Counted from the first letter of the stretch, positions 7,532 to 17,468 are shown. The stretch: 64,000 nt of DNA from Clostridiaceae bacterium M8S5 (GCA_029227815.1 CP118523.1:992001-1056000); one strand, 5' to 3'. Notes: generated by a model from the letters alone, not told the origin. A program made the numbers and translations.

Positions 7532-8458
7532 ATGAATTTTAAGAACAAAAAATTTAATATAAAAATAGTTATAGTAGTTATGATTTGTGCGTTTACAATA
7601 GCAGGAGTATTGATGGTTAAAGAAGGAGGACTAGATTACTTCAAAAAAGGCTTTAGCATTGGATTTATGAATAAGAAAGATGAAGTCAAAAAAGAAGAAA
7701 GTAAAAAGGTTCCACAAACTATTAATATAGATACATTAGAGAAGATTAAGGATTTAAAAGATATCAATAATATTGATATAGATACAGTATCCTCAAATAT
7801 AAATATTTTATCTTCAACATCAGATAGTATATCAATCCACTTTAAAGGAACTGCTAAGGGATATGTTAAAGGAGAAGAACCTAAGCTTATAATAAATAAA
7901 AATGATAATGATATAAGAATTGAGATTAAACATAAAAATTCAAATATTTCTGGTAGTAGATATTTCAATGCTTCATTAGAAATTCGAGTACCTACAAAGC
8001 ATTTTAAACTATTTTCAGTAAATAGTGTGTCAGGAAATATTAAAGCCAAAAACATAACATCAGATATTTTTAGAGCAGAGACAGTATCTGGGGATCAAGA
8101 TATCAAAGAGTGTACCAATAAGGATGTGCAGACAAATTGTGTAAGTGGAAATGTGAAGTTGGCTAATATAACTGGTAGCTTGAATATTGATAATACTTCA
8201 GGAAATTTAAATGTTGAGTTTGATAAGATAACAGATAGCATAAAGATGGAAACTGTCTCAGGTAATATTGCTATGATAATACCTAATGGTTCAAACTTAG
8301 ATTTAAAGATGGACACAACATCTGGAGAACTATCAGTATATAGCCCATTGAGTATTCCTAAAAAACAAAAATCGGCTAATATTACAATTGGAGATGGAGG
8401 AAATGATGTAAGTTTGAGTAGTGTCTCAGGTAATATTTATGTAAACAACAAAAAATAG
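7532..8458 (+). CDS. DUF4097 beta-repeat envelope protein, copy 1
   Basis: A 308-residue protein with one N-terminal membrane segment (residues ~11-28), a Lys/Glu-rich linker, and an extracellular part. That part repeats short strands of the form VSGNI, TVSGD or TSGNL, typical of DUF4097 putative adhesin or beta-helix domains. It shares IDTVSSNINI, GTAKGYVKGEEPKLI and the ending pattern with the next gene (8682), so the two are paralogs. Family members accompany PadR/DUF1700 pairs and are thought to take part in envelope sensing; function here is inferred from neighbours. Confidence 0.85.
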   Translation: MNFKNKKFNIKIVIVVMICAFTIAGVLMVKEGGLDYFKKGFSIGFMNKKDEVKKEESKKVPQTINIDTLEKIKDLKDINNIDIDTVSSNINILSSTSDSISIHFKGTAKGYVKGEEPKLIINKNDNDIRIEIKHKNSNISGSRYFNASLEIRVPTKHFKLFSVNSVSGNIKAKNITSDIFRAETVSGDQDIKECTNKDVQTNCVSGNVKLANITGSLNIDNTSGNLNVEFDKITDSIKMETVSGNIAMIIPNGSNLDLKMDTTSGELSVYSPLSIPKKQKSANITIGDGGNDVSLSSVSGNIYVNNKK

Positions 8459-8681
8459 AAACAGGAGTATTATTGAAAAAAAGTAGCATGAAAAATCATC
8501 TTTAGTTGAATTATGACAGGCAAGAGCAAACTCAGTGCTACTATATTGATTAATAAATTTGTAAATGATAGTATTAAACTAACACTTTAATACAACAAAC
8601 TTAATCCTTTTTCACCTTAATAATAATAATTAAATAAACTTAAAATTGAAACAATAACTAAAATAAAAGGGGAGTGTCTAC

Positions 8682-9641
8682 ATGCGTAAAACAAATAAAA
8701 AGAATATATTAATAACAGCTATATTAGTAATGGTAATTTCAATAACTACTGCAAGTACGTTTGCTTGTGCAAAGGGTGGATTTTTTTCATCAGTATGGGA
8801 TTATATAAAAAGTAAACTTCAATTCAACTATGTTGTAGGAGATGGCAATGTTGTTGTATCAGGAGAAGATAAGGATCTAGATGATGGAGAAAACACAGGA
8901 AAAGAAATCAAAATAGATGATAAAAAAATAATAGATGATGTTGAAGGTGTAACTGACATATCTATAGAATCAGTTGCTTCAAATATAACAATAATACCAT
9001 CAAAAAGTAATAAATTTCAGGCGCACTTGTATGGTACTGCTAAGGGATATAAAGAAGGAAAAGAACCAAAACTTATATGTAAAAGAGAAGATGATAAGAT
9101 AGTATTAGAAATAGATCACAAGGGGTCAAAGACATTTGGAAAATTCGTATCAAGAAGTTTTAAATGTAAGTTAGATATAGAAGTTCCTAAAAGTGTTTAT
9201 AAAAATATAAAAGTTAATAGCACATCAGGAGACATAAAGATAAATGATATTTCTACAAATGATTTTAGTATTAAGGCAGTGTCAGGTGATATAGAAGTCA
9301 AGGATTGTAAAGTAGACGATATCAGCTGTAAAAATACAAGCGGAGACATAATAATAGACAAGATATCAGCAAAAGTCACTGCATCAACAGTTTCAGGTGA
9401 TGTAGAGCTAAATATGATAAAAATGAATGGTGATATTAAAGCAAATTCAATATCTGGAGATATTGAAGTGTCAGTACCAGAAAAGTCCGACATGGATTTA
9501 TACATGAAAACTACATCTGGAACTTTAGAAGCTGATGTTTCAGGAAAAAATAGTAGTAAAAATACCATATCAGCAACTATAGGAAATGGTACAAATAAAG
9601 TAAACTTAACTACAATATCAGGTGATGTTAGTATTAAATAG
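8682..9641 (+). CDS. DUF4097 beta-repeat envelope protein, copy 2
   Basis: A 319-residue paralog of the preceding protein. A signal or anchor segment lies at residues ~8-29 (ILITAILVMV), followed by an acidic linker and then DUF4097 repeats with at least eight SGD(I/V) turns. It has its own AGGGGAG ribosome site. A 223-bp gap separates it from copy 1, so it may have its own promoter, though none is clear. A strong terminator follows at 9688. Confidence 0.85.
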   Translation: MRKTNKKNILITAILVMVISITTASTFACAKGGFFSSVWDYIKSKLQFNYVVGDGNVVVSGEDKDLDDGENTGKEIKIDDKKIIDDVEGVTDISIESVASNITIIPSKSNKFQAHLYGTAKGYKEGKEPKLICKREDDKIVLEIDHKGSKTFGKFVSRSFKCKLDIEVPKSVYKNIKVNSTSGDIKINDISTNDFSIKAVSGDIEVKDCKVDDISCKNTSGDIIIDKISAKVTASTVSGDVELNMIKMNGDIKANSISGDIEVSVPEKSDMDLYMKTTSGTLEADVSGKNSSKNTISATIGNGTNKVNLTTISGDVSIK

Positions 9642-9687
9642 ATGGAAAAGATAACATACTGGCTTTGTAGCTGAAAATTTTATATAG

Positions 9688-9724
9688 CCTTAAGGCCAGA
9701 TAATCACTGGTTTTAAGGTTTTTT
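9688..9724 (+). terminator. Terminator after DUF4097 copy 2
   Basis: CCTTAAGGCCAG (9688-9699) pairs with CTGGTTTTAAGG (9707-9718), 12 bp including two G-U pairs, followed by seven T. The following ~195 bp to the next gene show no feature. Confidence 0.85.
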
Positions 9725-9920
9725 TGTTAAGAAACTTGCTAAAATTTTTAGATTTAAAATATATGTAATAACAAAGAATATAAGAAAACTATGCAATAAA
9801 ATAGATAATAGTATCACCAAACCAATACAATAATTGTAACAAATATCAATTTTGATGATTCATAAAACTTTAATTTATTACAAATAATAAATTAAGTTCA
9901 TTGAATGGAGATGAAAACTT

Positions 9921-12900
9921 ATGAATAAAAAAACTACGTTAGTAACAGTAATTGCGATAATATTATTTGCTAGTATATTAATGTGGAGCAGAGTTGATTA
10001 TGCTGATGATAAATTCGATGCAGAGCTTATTTATGACGATTCGAGCGTTATTATTGATGCAATAATGCATGAAAAAGGGAATCTGAGGTATGATGCAATA
10101 AAAAATTATATTAAGACTAATGAGTCAATAGACGTAACTGATGATCAAATAAATGAAGCATTCACAGAGCTTGCTAATAGAAAAGACACTACTAGTATCA
10201 CCAAAACTTCTTTTCTATTGACACTAGGTATGCTTGATAAACATTTTAACGATATGTTATGGCCTGCTACACATAACTCATTTTCTAATGACCCTGATGG
10301 TGATGCCGACATTTCAAATTATTTAAGTAAAGAAGAAGTGGATGATTTAGGACTTGGTATAGTAGAAGCAGGAAGTACAATTAATACCGAAAACCATAAA
10401 TTAAGCATTAGAGACCAGTTAGGACGAGGTATTAGGATGATAGATGTAGATTTAGGTCCTCGTATGATCACTACTAAGACTATAACTGGAGGAATAGGGT
10501 CTTTGATAAAAAATGCATTTGAAAAAGCATGGGAAGGCTTCAAATCGATATTTACAGGTGGGAAGAAACCTAAATGGGATTGGAAAGATATATTAGGAGA
10601 TATCAAAGTCGATTGGAATATAGTAGAGAGTTATCACAGAATAGGCTTTTTTGGTCGAACATCTATCAATACTATAAATAACAGCATAAAAGATTTCCTA
10701 GACAATAATCCAAATGAAATAGCAGTTATAAGAGTTAGTGATTTATATGATGGAGTGTTTGGCACTTTAAATACAGATGATGATAGGTTCTATTATCTAA
10801 TTGATAAGTATATTGACAACCTAAAATCAAATGGATTATTATCTCAAGTAATAAACTACTATGGAGATGATAATGTTGCTTGGGATAAAAGGCATGAGTA
10901 CATGTTTTACCCAGGAGATAACTTTCATGATAAGACAATGAAAGAATGGCCAGCATTAAAAGAGATGGTTTTACAGAATAAAAGATTAGTGTTAATACTG
11001 CCAACATACAATAAGATAAAAGGGGATCCGTCAACTAGTGTAAAAAACACAGACAATACATCATTTAGCAATCCATCTGGCGGAAGTGATAAACCTTATA
11101 AAGCTTCAATAGCACATCTTATTTTTGATGATAAGAAAGCAGAGGAATATAAAAATGCTCCATATAGAGTCTTAAAAATTGATCCTATAAATGATGACAA
11201 TATTCCTGCTGGATCATATGAGGCAGCAAAACAAAATAACAACGGCAGAAGGATATATGATTTAGTTAAGGAATTCAATAAAAGAATGAAGGACGCAGGA
11301 GTTAATAGAGTAGTTAACTTTGTGGGACTAGATTACTTTATGGGTGACAAATCTAAAGGTGGTATTAGAGATGTCGATGTGGTAGATGCAGCTAATAGAA
11401 TTAATTTTGAAAATATAGGACTTTCTTGGGAAACTATGAAAACTCTAAATAAAAATCTATATTGGAACTATTTTAATAGAGATGAAATATATATTAACCA
11501 AGACATAAAAAGTGCAGAGACAAATATTGATGGACACAAAGGTATAGAGTTTATAGATAAAAATGTTTGGACGGGTACAGAAAGCCAGAATATAAAAGAT
11601 AAATATCTCAAGGTCGAGTTTAATAATAATGTTATAATAAGCAAAGTTTACTTGAACTTCTTCTCATACACTGATACAGTACCATTTGAAGTAAAGATAA
11701 AAAAGGATGATGGTACAGAGTACGATATAGGAAGATTTGAATTCAAACAGAACAGATTGAGTGATTGGTATGAGATACCAGTTGAGGGCGATTATGAAGC
11801 ATCAGAAGTGATAATCTATTTTAGAGGTACAGCCGGACTACATTTTAAAGAAGTAGCTTTTAAAGGTGGACGTCCAAGTAATAAATGGGGTGAGTATAAG
11901 ACAGAGAATATAGTACCAGTAGCTGATTCATATGTCCTTTGGGGCGATCATATCGGTAAAAATTACCATTACGATGATTATAGACGTAATAACTTAGAAA
12001 TGTACAAATCTAGTATTAACGCTAGACATGTATTCATGAAATTTGATATGTCACCATTGAGAACACCTACTAAGGACATTTTTAAAGCATATTTAGTATT
12101 TGATGTCACAGATGTTGGGAGCAATGTAGACATAGTTGTTAAAGAGGATAGAGATGCTATAGATTGGCAGGAAGACACTCTCACAGGGAATATTGCAAAA
12201 CATTGGGATGATAACAAGGATGTCAAATCATTTAGAATACAAAGTAATGGATATGTAAAAGTAGATATTACAGATGGTATAAAAAATTATTTGGCTAGTA
12301 CAGACCAAGATAATCTTATGACATTTAGAATCTATACAAATTCTGGTGATTGGTTTGTAATTAAATCAAGACATACTAGTGATAAGCCTAAATTAGAAAT
12401 ATTATATAAAGACGTAAAAGTTGAAGAGAAGACATTAGAGTTAAAACCAGAACAAGATTCTTACGTAAAATGGGGAGATTATAGTAAATATAATTATGGA
12501 ACAGAGTCAATCCTACAAATTTATAACTCTAAAGCAGATTCGAAAAACTCTAAAACTACTTTTATGAAGTTTGGTATGGAGCAATTAATAGGCAAAAAAA
12601 TTATAAGTGCCAAACTACAATATACAATAAAAGTAGGAGATCCAACAGTTATAGCAATCAGAGAAGATATAGATGCAAGCAATTGGGCAGAGAGTAGAGT
12701 AAATGGTAATGAAGCTAAGCATTGGGATGAGTACAATATGATTGCAAGTAGTATAGAATATGACAAGACAACTACGGATACAATAGATGTTACCAATGTA
12801 GTAGCAAATTTTGTTAAAAGAAATGATGTAGATAACAAAATAACATTTAGATTCTATCAACCGTGGCATTCAGCGTGGACATATATATATGATAGGAACT

Positions 12901-12941
12901 CTAGTACTCCGCCTAAATTAATTGTTAAATACTCAGATTAA
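9921..12941 (+). CDS. Secreted PI-PLC X-like phosphodiesterase with two DNRLRE domains
   Basis: A 1006-residue protein with an N-terminal signal segment (residues ~5-22). Residues ~105-500 look like the catalytic X domain of phosphatidylinositol-specific phospholipase C. WPATHNSF carries the first catalytic His (118), RDQLGRGIRMIDVDLG is the following strand, and YHRIGFFG has the second His (~239) followed by DFLDNNPNEIAVIRVSD. Residues ~540-655 look like a jelly-roll carbohydrate-binding module. Two DNRLRE-type surface modules then follow (~665-835 and ~840-1006), each with a DSYV(L/K)WGD start and a REDxDAxxW...AKHWD middle. Substrate could be PI, GPI-like or other lipids. It stands alone with terminators on both sides. 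Confidence 0.75.
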   Translation: MNKKTTLVTVIAIILFASILMWSRVDYADDKFDAELIYDDSSVIIDAIMHEKGNLRYDAIKNYIKTNESIDVTDDQINEAFTELANRKDTTSITKTSFLLTLGMLDKHFNDMLWPATHNSFSNDPDGDADISNYLSKEEVDDLGLGIVEAGSTINTENHKLSIRDQLGRGIRMIDVDLGPRMITTKTITGGIGSLIKNAFEKAWEGFKSIFTGGKKPKWDWKDILGDIKVDWNIVESYHRIGFFGRTSINTINNSIKDFLDNNPNEIAVIRVSDLYDGVFGTLNTDDDRFYYLIDKYIDNLKSNGLLSQVINYYGDDNVAWDKRHEYMFYPGDNFHDKTMKEWPALKEMVLQNKRLVLILPTYNKIKGDPSTSVKNTDNTSFSNPSGGSDKPYKASIAHLIFDDKKAEEYKNAPYRVLKIDPINDDNIPAGSYEAAKQNNNGRRIYDLVKEFNKRMKDAGVNRVVNFVGLDYFMGDKSKGGIRDVDVVDAANRINFENIGLSWETMKTLNKNLYWNYFNRDEIYINQDIKSAETNIDGHKGIEFIDKNVWTGTESQNIKDKYLKVEFNNNVIISKVYLNFFSYTDTVPFEVKIKKDDGTEYDIGRFEFKQNRLSDWYEIPVEGDYEASEVIIYFRGTAGLHFKEVAFKGGRPSNKWGEYKTENIVPVADSYVLWGDHIGKNYHYDDYRRNNLEMYKSSINARHVFMKFDMSPLRTPTKDIFKAYLVFDVTDVGSNVDIVVKEDRDAIDWQEDTLTGNIAKHWDDNKDVKSFRIQSNGYVKVDITDGIKNYLASTDQDNLMTFRIYTNSGDWFVIKSRHTSDKPKLEILYKDVKVEEKTLELKPEQDSYVKWGDYSKYNYGTESILQIYNSKADSKNSKTTFMKFGMEQLIGKKIISAKLQYTIKVGDPTVIAIREDIDASNWAESRVNGNEAKHWDEYNMIASSIEYDKTTTDTIDVTNVVANFVKRNDVDNKITFRFYQPWHSAWTYIYDRNSSTPPKLIVKYSD

Positions 12942-12961
12942 TTACAGAACATAGAATAGAT

Positions 12962-12994
12962 AAAAGAGAGCATATCATGATTTTGCTCTCTTTT
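12962..12994 (+). terminator. Terminator after the PI-PLC-like gene
   Basis: AAAAGAGAGCA and TGCTCTCTTTT form an 11-bp perfect stem with an 11-base loop; the 3' arm supplies the T-run. Confidence 0.85.
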
Positions 12995-13168
12995 GATGTA
13001 TATTTCATATTACAAACAGGAATAAATATATTTGAGAACGAGATAAAACAGAATGACATAAATTATACCAAATAGAAAATGGCAGGCAACATAATAAAGA
13101 ACAAAGATTTCAAATATAAATATTTCTTAGGAAATGTTCAATAAAAAATAAAAAAGGAGTGTTTTGTT

Positions 13169-14593
13169 ATGAAAAAATCAATAAGGCATATATGCTTATT
13201 AATAATCATTATTTTAATTTGTTCACAAACTTATTCAGCAGATACAGTTAATAATAATACTTCTGATGTTTTTGATTTTCGTTACCAAGATAGAGAGTTT
13301 AATCTACACAATGCGTACCTTTTAGCTAAGGTGTGTGAACTATTTGATAAAGGCGAAGATGTTATATCATCGCAAATGAGAAAATGGAACTTAGAATACG
13401 ATATAATTTTTGAACAAGATGATGATGACTCGAATAATAGATACCTTTCGTGCATAGTAATTTCAAGTGACAATTACATCATAGTTGCATTTAGAGGTGC
13501 ATCATTAAGTGAGTACGTGAACACAAGAAGAGAATTGAGTAGATTTGATAATCATACTGATGCTGTTGTTGATCGTACAATATTTGATTCCTTAAATAAT
13601 ATTAGACAAGATCTTAGTGATGTAATCAATAGGGTAAAAACTGATGGAAAATCTATGTGGATTACTGGATATGGGCTAGGAGGAGCAACTGGGTTATTAT
13701 CTGGTTTGAATATGGGAAATCTTGATAATTTTACAGGATTATATACTTTTGGCCAACCACGTATAGGAAATCAAAGTTTTAAAAACTATGCAGATATAAT
13801 AGGAAGAAGATATTATAGATTTGTATATAACAATGATCCAGCAACTCTTTATCCAAGATTTGAAACAGGTGTCAGCACAGCTAGGAAATATTTTCACGTG
13901 GGAAGATATTACTATAAAATTAAAGAAATGGGAATATTAAGAAAATTAATAACAGATGATTCTAGTGATGAACCAAATCCGCCTATTGATAATATATTTA
14001 ATCACGATGATCATAATATAAAAAAATACATCGATAAAATAAAAAAGAGTTTACCTCCAGGCCCAAATCCGAATCCTAACCCTAACCCTAACCCTAACCC
14101 AAATCCAACACCTAGTCCAAATCCAACACCTAGCCCAGCACCAAGTCTTGGCTCAGAAAATAAACCAAAAGCTAGAAATAATGATGTAGTTGCTTCTTGT
14201 GAATACAAAGGCAAATTATATGTATTTCATGATGAAAAAGATGGTAAAAACATATGGTATCAGCATTTTGATGCCAATAAATGGTCAAAGAATACTAAAT
14301 TAAATAAAGTGATGACAGGCGGAGCATTAAATGCAGTGACTTATGATGACAACATTTACTTAATTTATAATGGTAAAGATGGAAGCAATATATACTATAA
14401 ATACTACGATGGTAGTAAATGGTCAAATCAAATTCTAGTAGATAAAAGTACAAAAATTAATTATATCACTACAGTAATTCATAATGATAGATTATATATT
14501 TTCTATAATAGAAAAAATGAAACAGGTATATGGCATAAATATTACGATAAGCAAAAGGAAGCTTGGAGCAAAAGCTTTAAAAATGATTTATAA
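13169..14593 (+). CDS. Secreted class-3 lipase-like protein lacking the nucleophile Ser, with Pro-rich linker and repeat domain
   Basis: A 474-residue protein with a signal peptide (residues 1-24). Residues ~30-285 follow the lipase class 3 fold: IVAFRGA, then the nucleophile elbow, FGQPRIGN, YNNDPATLYPR (Asp) and HDDH...Y (His). The elbow reads GYGLGG where the family has GHSLGG, so residue 169, the nucleophile, is Gly. As written the protein cannot act by the usual mechanism. A linker of alternating Pro-Asn and Pro-Ser (~295-325) leads to three ~48-residue repeats of the type YxxxLYxFxxxKDGxNIWYxxxDxxKWS, like a partial lectin/propeller domain. The last repeat stops early, so the C-terminus may be shortened. 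Confidence 0.72.
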   Translation: MKKSIRHICLLIIIILICSQTYSADTVNNNTSDVFDFRYQDREFNLHNAYLLAKVCELFDKGEDVISSQMRKWNLEYDIIFEQDDDDSNNRYLSCIVISSDNYIIVAFRGASLSEYVNTRRELSRFDNHTDAVVDRTIFDSLNNIRQDLSDVINRVKTDGKSMWITGYGLGGATGLLSGLNMGNLDNFTGLYTFGQPRIGNQSFKNYADIIGRRYYRFVYNNDPATLYPRFETGVSTARKYFHVGRYYYKIKEMGILRKLITDDSSDEPNPPIDNIFNHDDHNIKKYIDKIKKSLPPGPNPNPNPNPNPNPNPTPSPNPTPSPAPSLGSENKPKARNNDVVASCEYKGKLYVFHDEKDGKNIWYQHFDANKWSKNTKLNKVMTGGALNAVTYDDNIYLIYNGKDGSNIYYKYYDGSKWSNQILVDKSTKINYITTVIHNDRLYIFYNRKNETGIWHKYYDKQKEAWSKSFKNDL

Positions 14594-14657
14594 GAAATGA
14601 GATTCAAGTAGTTTGTCAAAAGTAAAAAAACTATTTGAGTTATGTGTTTAATCTTAA

Positions 14658-14777
14658 TTTGGAATTAAATTAAGCGAAGGAAAGTCATACCCTTGTGGTG
14701 AAATAGACGTAATACAATATGATGGAAACCATAATAGCGAAAGTGGAAGTATGTTTTATTGTATAAATACGAAATAA
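14658..14777 (+). pseudogene. Remnant resembling a GH16-like catalytic segment
   Basis: A 39-codon open stretch with no start codon, preceded by stops, reads FGIKLSEGKSYPCGEIDVIQ and then YDGNHNSESGSMFY before ending in a stop. CGEIDVIQY recalls the family-16 glycosidase GEIDIxE motif with the last Glu changed to Gln. The match is short and uncertain. Confidence 0.3.
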
Positions 14778-14830
14778 TATACTTATCAATTATATAAAAC
14801 ATATATTGTAAAAGTAAAATTAAAACTAGT

Positions 14831-14871
14831 AAAAATAGGGCTAGCTCAAAATAATGAGTATCCCTATTTTT
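14831..14871. terminator. Terminator, probably bidirectional
   Basis: AAAAATAGGG (14831-14840) pairs with CCCTATTTTT (14862-14871), with part of the loop also pairing (CTC/GAG). T-runs occur on both strands. Confidence 0.75.
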
Positions 14872-14922
14872 ATATTACAGTTTTTTTAAAGATTTTAGAA
14901 CATTATTGATATAAAATTTAAA

Positions 14923-14942
14923 ATAGTGTAAAATTACACTAT
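14923..14942. promoter_or_regulatory. Palindromic operator candidate before the XRE gene
   Basis: ATAGTGTAA-AA-TTACACTAT is a perfect 9-bp inverted repeat centred ~36 bases before the XRE start, the place expected for an autoregulatory repressor site. Confidence 0.5.
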
Positions 14943-14968
14943 GACAATATACTAACAGAGGTTTAAAT

Positions 14969-15238
14969 ATGCAAAAAGAAGAATTAATTGATTTATTATC
15001 AAAAAATATTAAGCTTATAAGATTAGAAAACGATTTTACACAGGATGAGATGAGTGAAATTATAGGACTATCCAAGAAATCTTTAATAGAGATTGAGAAA
15101 GGGCGTAAAAAACTAAACTGGTCAGTTGCAGTAGCAATATGTGCTATATTTAACAAAAGTAAAGTGATGAATTTAGTATTAGATGAAAAACCAGTTGATT
15201 TAGTCAGCTTAATAGCATTAAGAGAACGTGAAAAATAA
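14969..15238 (+). CDS. XRE-family HTH transcriptional regulator
   Basis: An 89-residue Cro/CI-type DNA-binding protein. The helix-turn-helix spans residues ~16-66: IKLIRLENDFTQDEMSEIIG, then SKKSLIEIEKGRKK as the recognition helix and turn. A short C-terminal tail (VSLIALREREK) follows. AGAGG lies before the ATG. It precedes the ABC export operon by 64 bases and may regulate it or itself; the palindrome at 14923 is the likely site. Confidence 0.85.
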   Translation: MQKEELIDLLSKNIKLIRLENDFTQDEMSEIIGLSKKSLIEIEKGRKKLNWSVAVAICAIFNKSKVMNLVLDEKPVDLVSLIALREREK

Positions 15239-15302
15239 AAGCTATTAATCTTCTTAAGAAAAAATACAGTGCATTATAGTAAACAAGAAATGAGGTGTAT
15301 AA

Positions 15303-17468
15303 ATGAAAAAGATAAACTTAAAAGGACTAATATTGTTTATATTAATATTAATATTTTTATTTAAGACGAGCATATTAGCAACAACGTCAGTGAAGATGGA
15401 TGTAAATATAGGCTTTGATGGCTTATACAGAGCAGAAGAAACAACACCTATACGGATAGATGTAAATGCATATAGTGGACTAAAAGGTACAGTAAAGATT
15501 AGCTATAACAAAGAGCTTGTGAAGATGTATGCAGAAGATGATACATATACAGAGACATTCAATAAAGATATTAAGTTATTGAGTGATGAAGAAACAGTGT
15601 ATATAAATGTCACAATTCCAAAGGGTTGTGAAAGAATACATATATCACTTATAGATGAAGAAGGAAAAGAACTAGCGTATGAAACTAAAAGCTTAAAAAC
15701 ATCAGCAATAAATAACCAAAAAATTGTAGCAGTATACACAGATGATATCAATAAATATGAATACATAGACGATATTATGGTAGATGATTTAGCTGATTCA
15801 TATTTCAAAGTTTTGAATATTAAAGATGTCAAGTTAGATGATAAAAGAATTCTAGATAACTTTGATTATATAATTGTAAATAACAACCTAATAAACAATA
15901 TAGATATAAAAAAAGAAGAAACACTTGTAAAATGGATCAAAAAGGGCGGAGTAGCATTAATTGAAGAAAATACAAAAAGTAAGCTTATAGATACAGTCAA
16001 ACTAAAAGAAGGTAGAAAGGTATATGATTTATCTATGGGTAAAATAGTATTCATAGATAAAGATATAAAAGATTTGAAAAATCAAGCATATATGAGCTAT
16101 ATTTTGAGAATGAACATGAATTACGCTAGAATGGATAGCAAAATCCATACAAATAATATGAATACATTATTAAGACATATACCAAGGAGAAAGCTACCAT
16201 CTATAAAGAAAATTATGCTTATACTCTTGATATATATTATAATTGTAGGACCAGTTAATTATTTTACTCTAAAGCTATACGATAAAAGAGAAAAAATATG
16301 GTTTACAAGTCCATTGATAGCCTTATTTATTACGGTATCTATATTTTTAACTAGTAGAGGAAGTGTATTTGATAAAGCTATATTTAACAGTGTTACTATA
16401 GCAGATTTAACAATAGATAAAACACAGGCTTATGTTCAAAATGAAGTTGGTATAACAGGTATAAAAGGTGAAAATGTAAAGATTGGCGTAGAAAATAATG
16501 TGGATTTTAGACTTAGAAATAGGATAAAACTTAGTGAGTTCTTTGAAAATAAAGAGAAGGGTGGTATAGACTATTTTCTAGATGAAGAGAAAAATATCAC
16601 ACTTGCAAATAGTAATATATGGGATTTTAACTATATTGGAACAGAAGAAACTAGAAAAATAGATAATCTAATAAAAGCAGATATAATGTTTAACAGTAAA
16701 GGGGTTAATGGACTAATCAAAAATGTTTCAGATATGATGCTCTATGATTGTGACTTAGTTATAGGAGATTTTCATCTGGATATAGGAAACTTAGAGCCAG
16801 GGAAGTCTATTAGTTTAAATAAAAGATTTGATAAGCTTTATAAAGGCAATAGATATCATTCATCAAATACTGATATGTTAGGAGAAGATGTGAAAGGACT
16901 AATACTAAATCAGTATAAAAATACACTAATGCATAAACCGTATGACAATATAAAAGTAATAGCATGGAACACTGATAAAATTGCTGGAGATTTAAAAATT
17001 GATGATAAAAAGGAAAGAATAGACAGGAATCTTTTGATATTACCAGTAAATTTGGGTATCAAAAAAGATGAAATAATAGATTTTCCTAAAGGAATGATTA
17101 AGCCCAAAATTATAGAATCACCATCATTAGTTTTTAATAGTAATATAAATACTTATAGTAATACTTATAGTAATATAAATACTTATGGTAAAGGCGTATG
17201 CATATTCGAATTAAGAGGTATAAAAGGGCTAGAAGTCGAAGAAGTTAGTATGGATTTACACACTACAAAGGATAACAATAAAGTTAATTACTATATATAT
17301 AATTATGAAGATAACATATGGGATAAGCTTTCAGAAGAAACTTTGACGATTAAAGAGAATATCAATAAATACTATAACGAAATATATGGACTAAGGCTAA
17401 AATTACATTCAAAAGTTGAAACAAACTTTTATATCCCTGAATTTGGTATAAAAGGAGTTGGTAAATAA
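15303..17468 (+). CDS. Membrane-anchored extracytoplasmic protein of an ABC export operon
   Basis: A 721-residue protein with a signal peptide (residues ~7-26), a large outer part (to ~295) and two hydrophobic segments near residues ~303-322 and ~333-350 (IMLILLIYIIIVGPVNYFTL, then SPLIALFITVSIFL). A second soluble domain extends to the end. The IVGPVNYF element and the placement next to an ATPase and an ABC-2 permease are typical of large accessory proteins in these export operons; the cargo is unknown. A small in-frame duplication (AGTAATATAAATACTTAT at 17139 and 17169) gives the repeat SNINTYSNTYSNINTYGKG. The stop overlaps the next ATG by one base. Confidence 0.65.
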   Translation: MKKINLKGLILFILILIFLFKTSILATTSVKMDVNIGFDGLYRAEETTPIRIDVNAYSGLKGTVKISYNKELVKMYAEDDTYTETFNKDIKLLSDEETVYINVTIPKGCERIHISLIDEEGKELAYETKSLKTSAINNQKIVAVYTDDINKYEYIDDIMVDDLADSYFKVLNIKDVKLDDKRILDNFDYIIVNNNLINNIDIKKEETLVKWIKKGGVALIEENTKSKLIDTVKLKEGRKVYDLSMGKIVFIDKDIKDLKNQAYMSYILRMNMNYARMDSKIHTNNMNTLLRHIPRRKLPSIKKIMLILLIYIIIVGPVNYFTLKLYDKREKIWFTSPLIALFITVSIFLTSRGSVFDKAIFNSVTIADLTIDKTQAYVQNEVGITGIKGENVKIGVENNVDFRLRNRIKLSEFFENKEKGGIDYFLDEEKNITLANSNIWDFNYIGTEETRKIDNLIKADIMFNSKGVNGLIKNVSDMMLYDCDLVIGDFHLDIGNLEPGKSISLNKRFDKLYKGNRYHSSNTDMLGEDVKGLILNQYKNTLMHKPYDNIKVIAWNTDKIAGDLKIDDKKERIDRNLLILPVNLGIKKDEIIDFPKGMIKPKIIESPSLVFNSNINTYSNTYSNINTYGKGVCIFELRGIKGLEVEEVSMDLHTTKDNNKVNYYIYNYEDNIWDKLSEETLTIKENINKYYNEIYGLRLKLHSKVETNFYIPEFGIKGVGK

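Noticed and set aside
14075-14100. CCTAAC repeats, identical to the vertebrate telomere repeat
   Set aside because: They lie in frame in the Pro-Asn linker of the lipase-like protein and simply encode alternating Pro and Asn.
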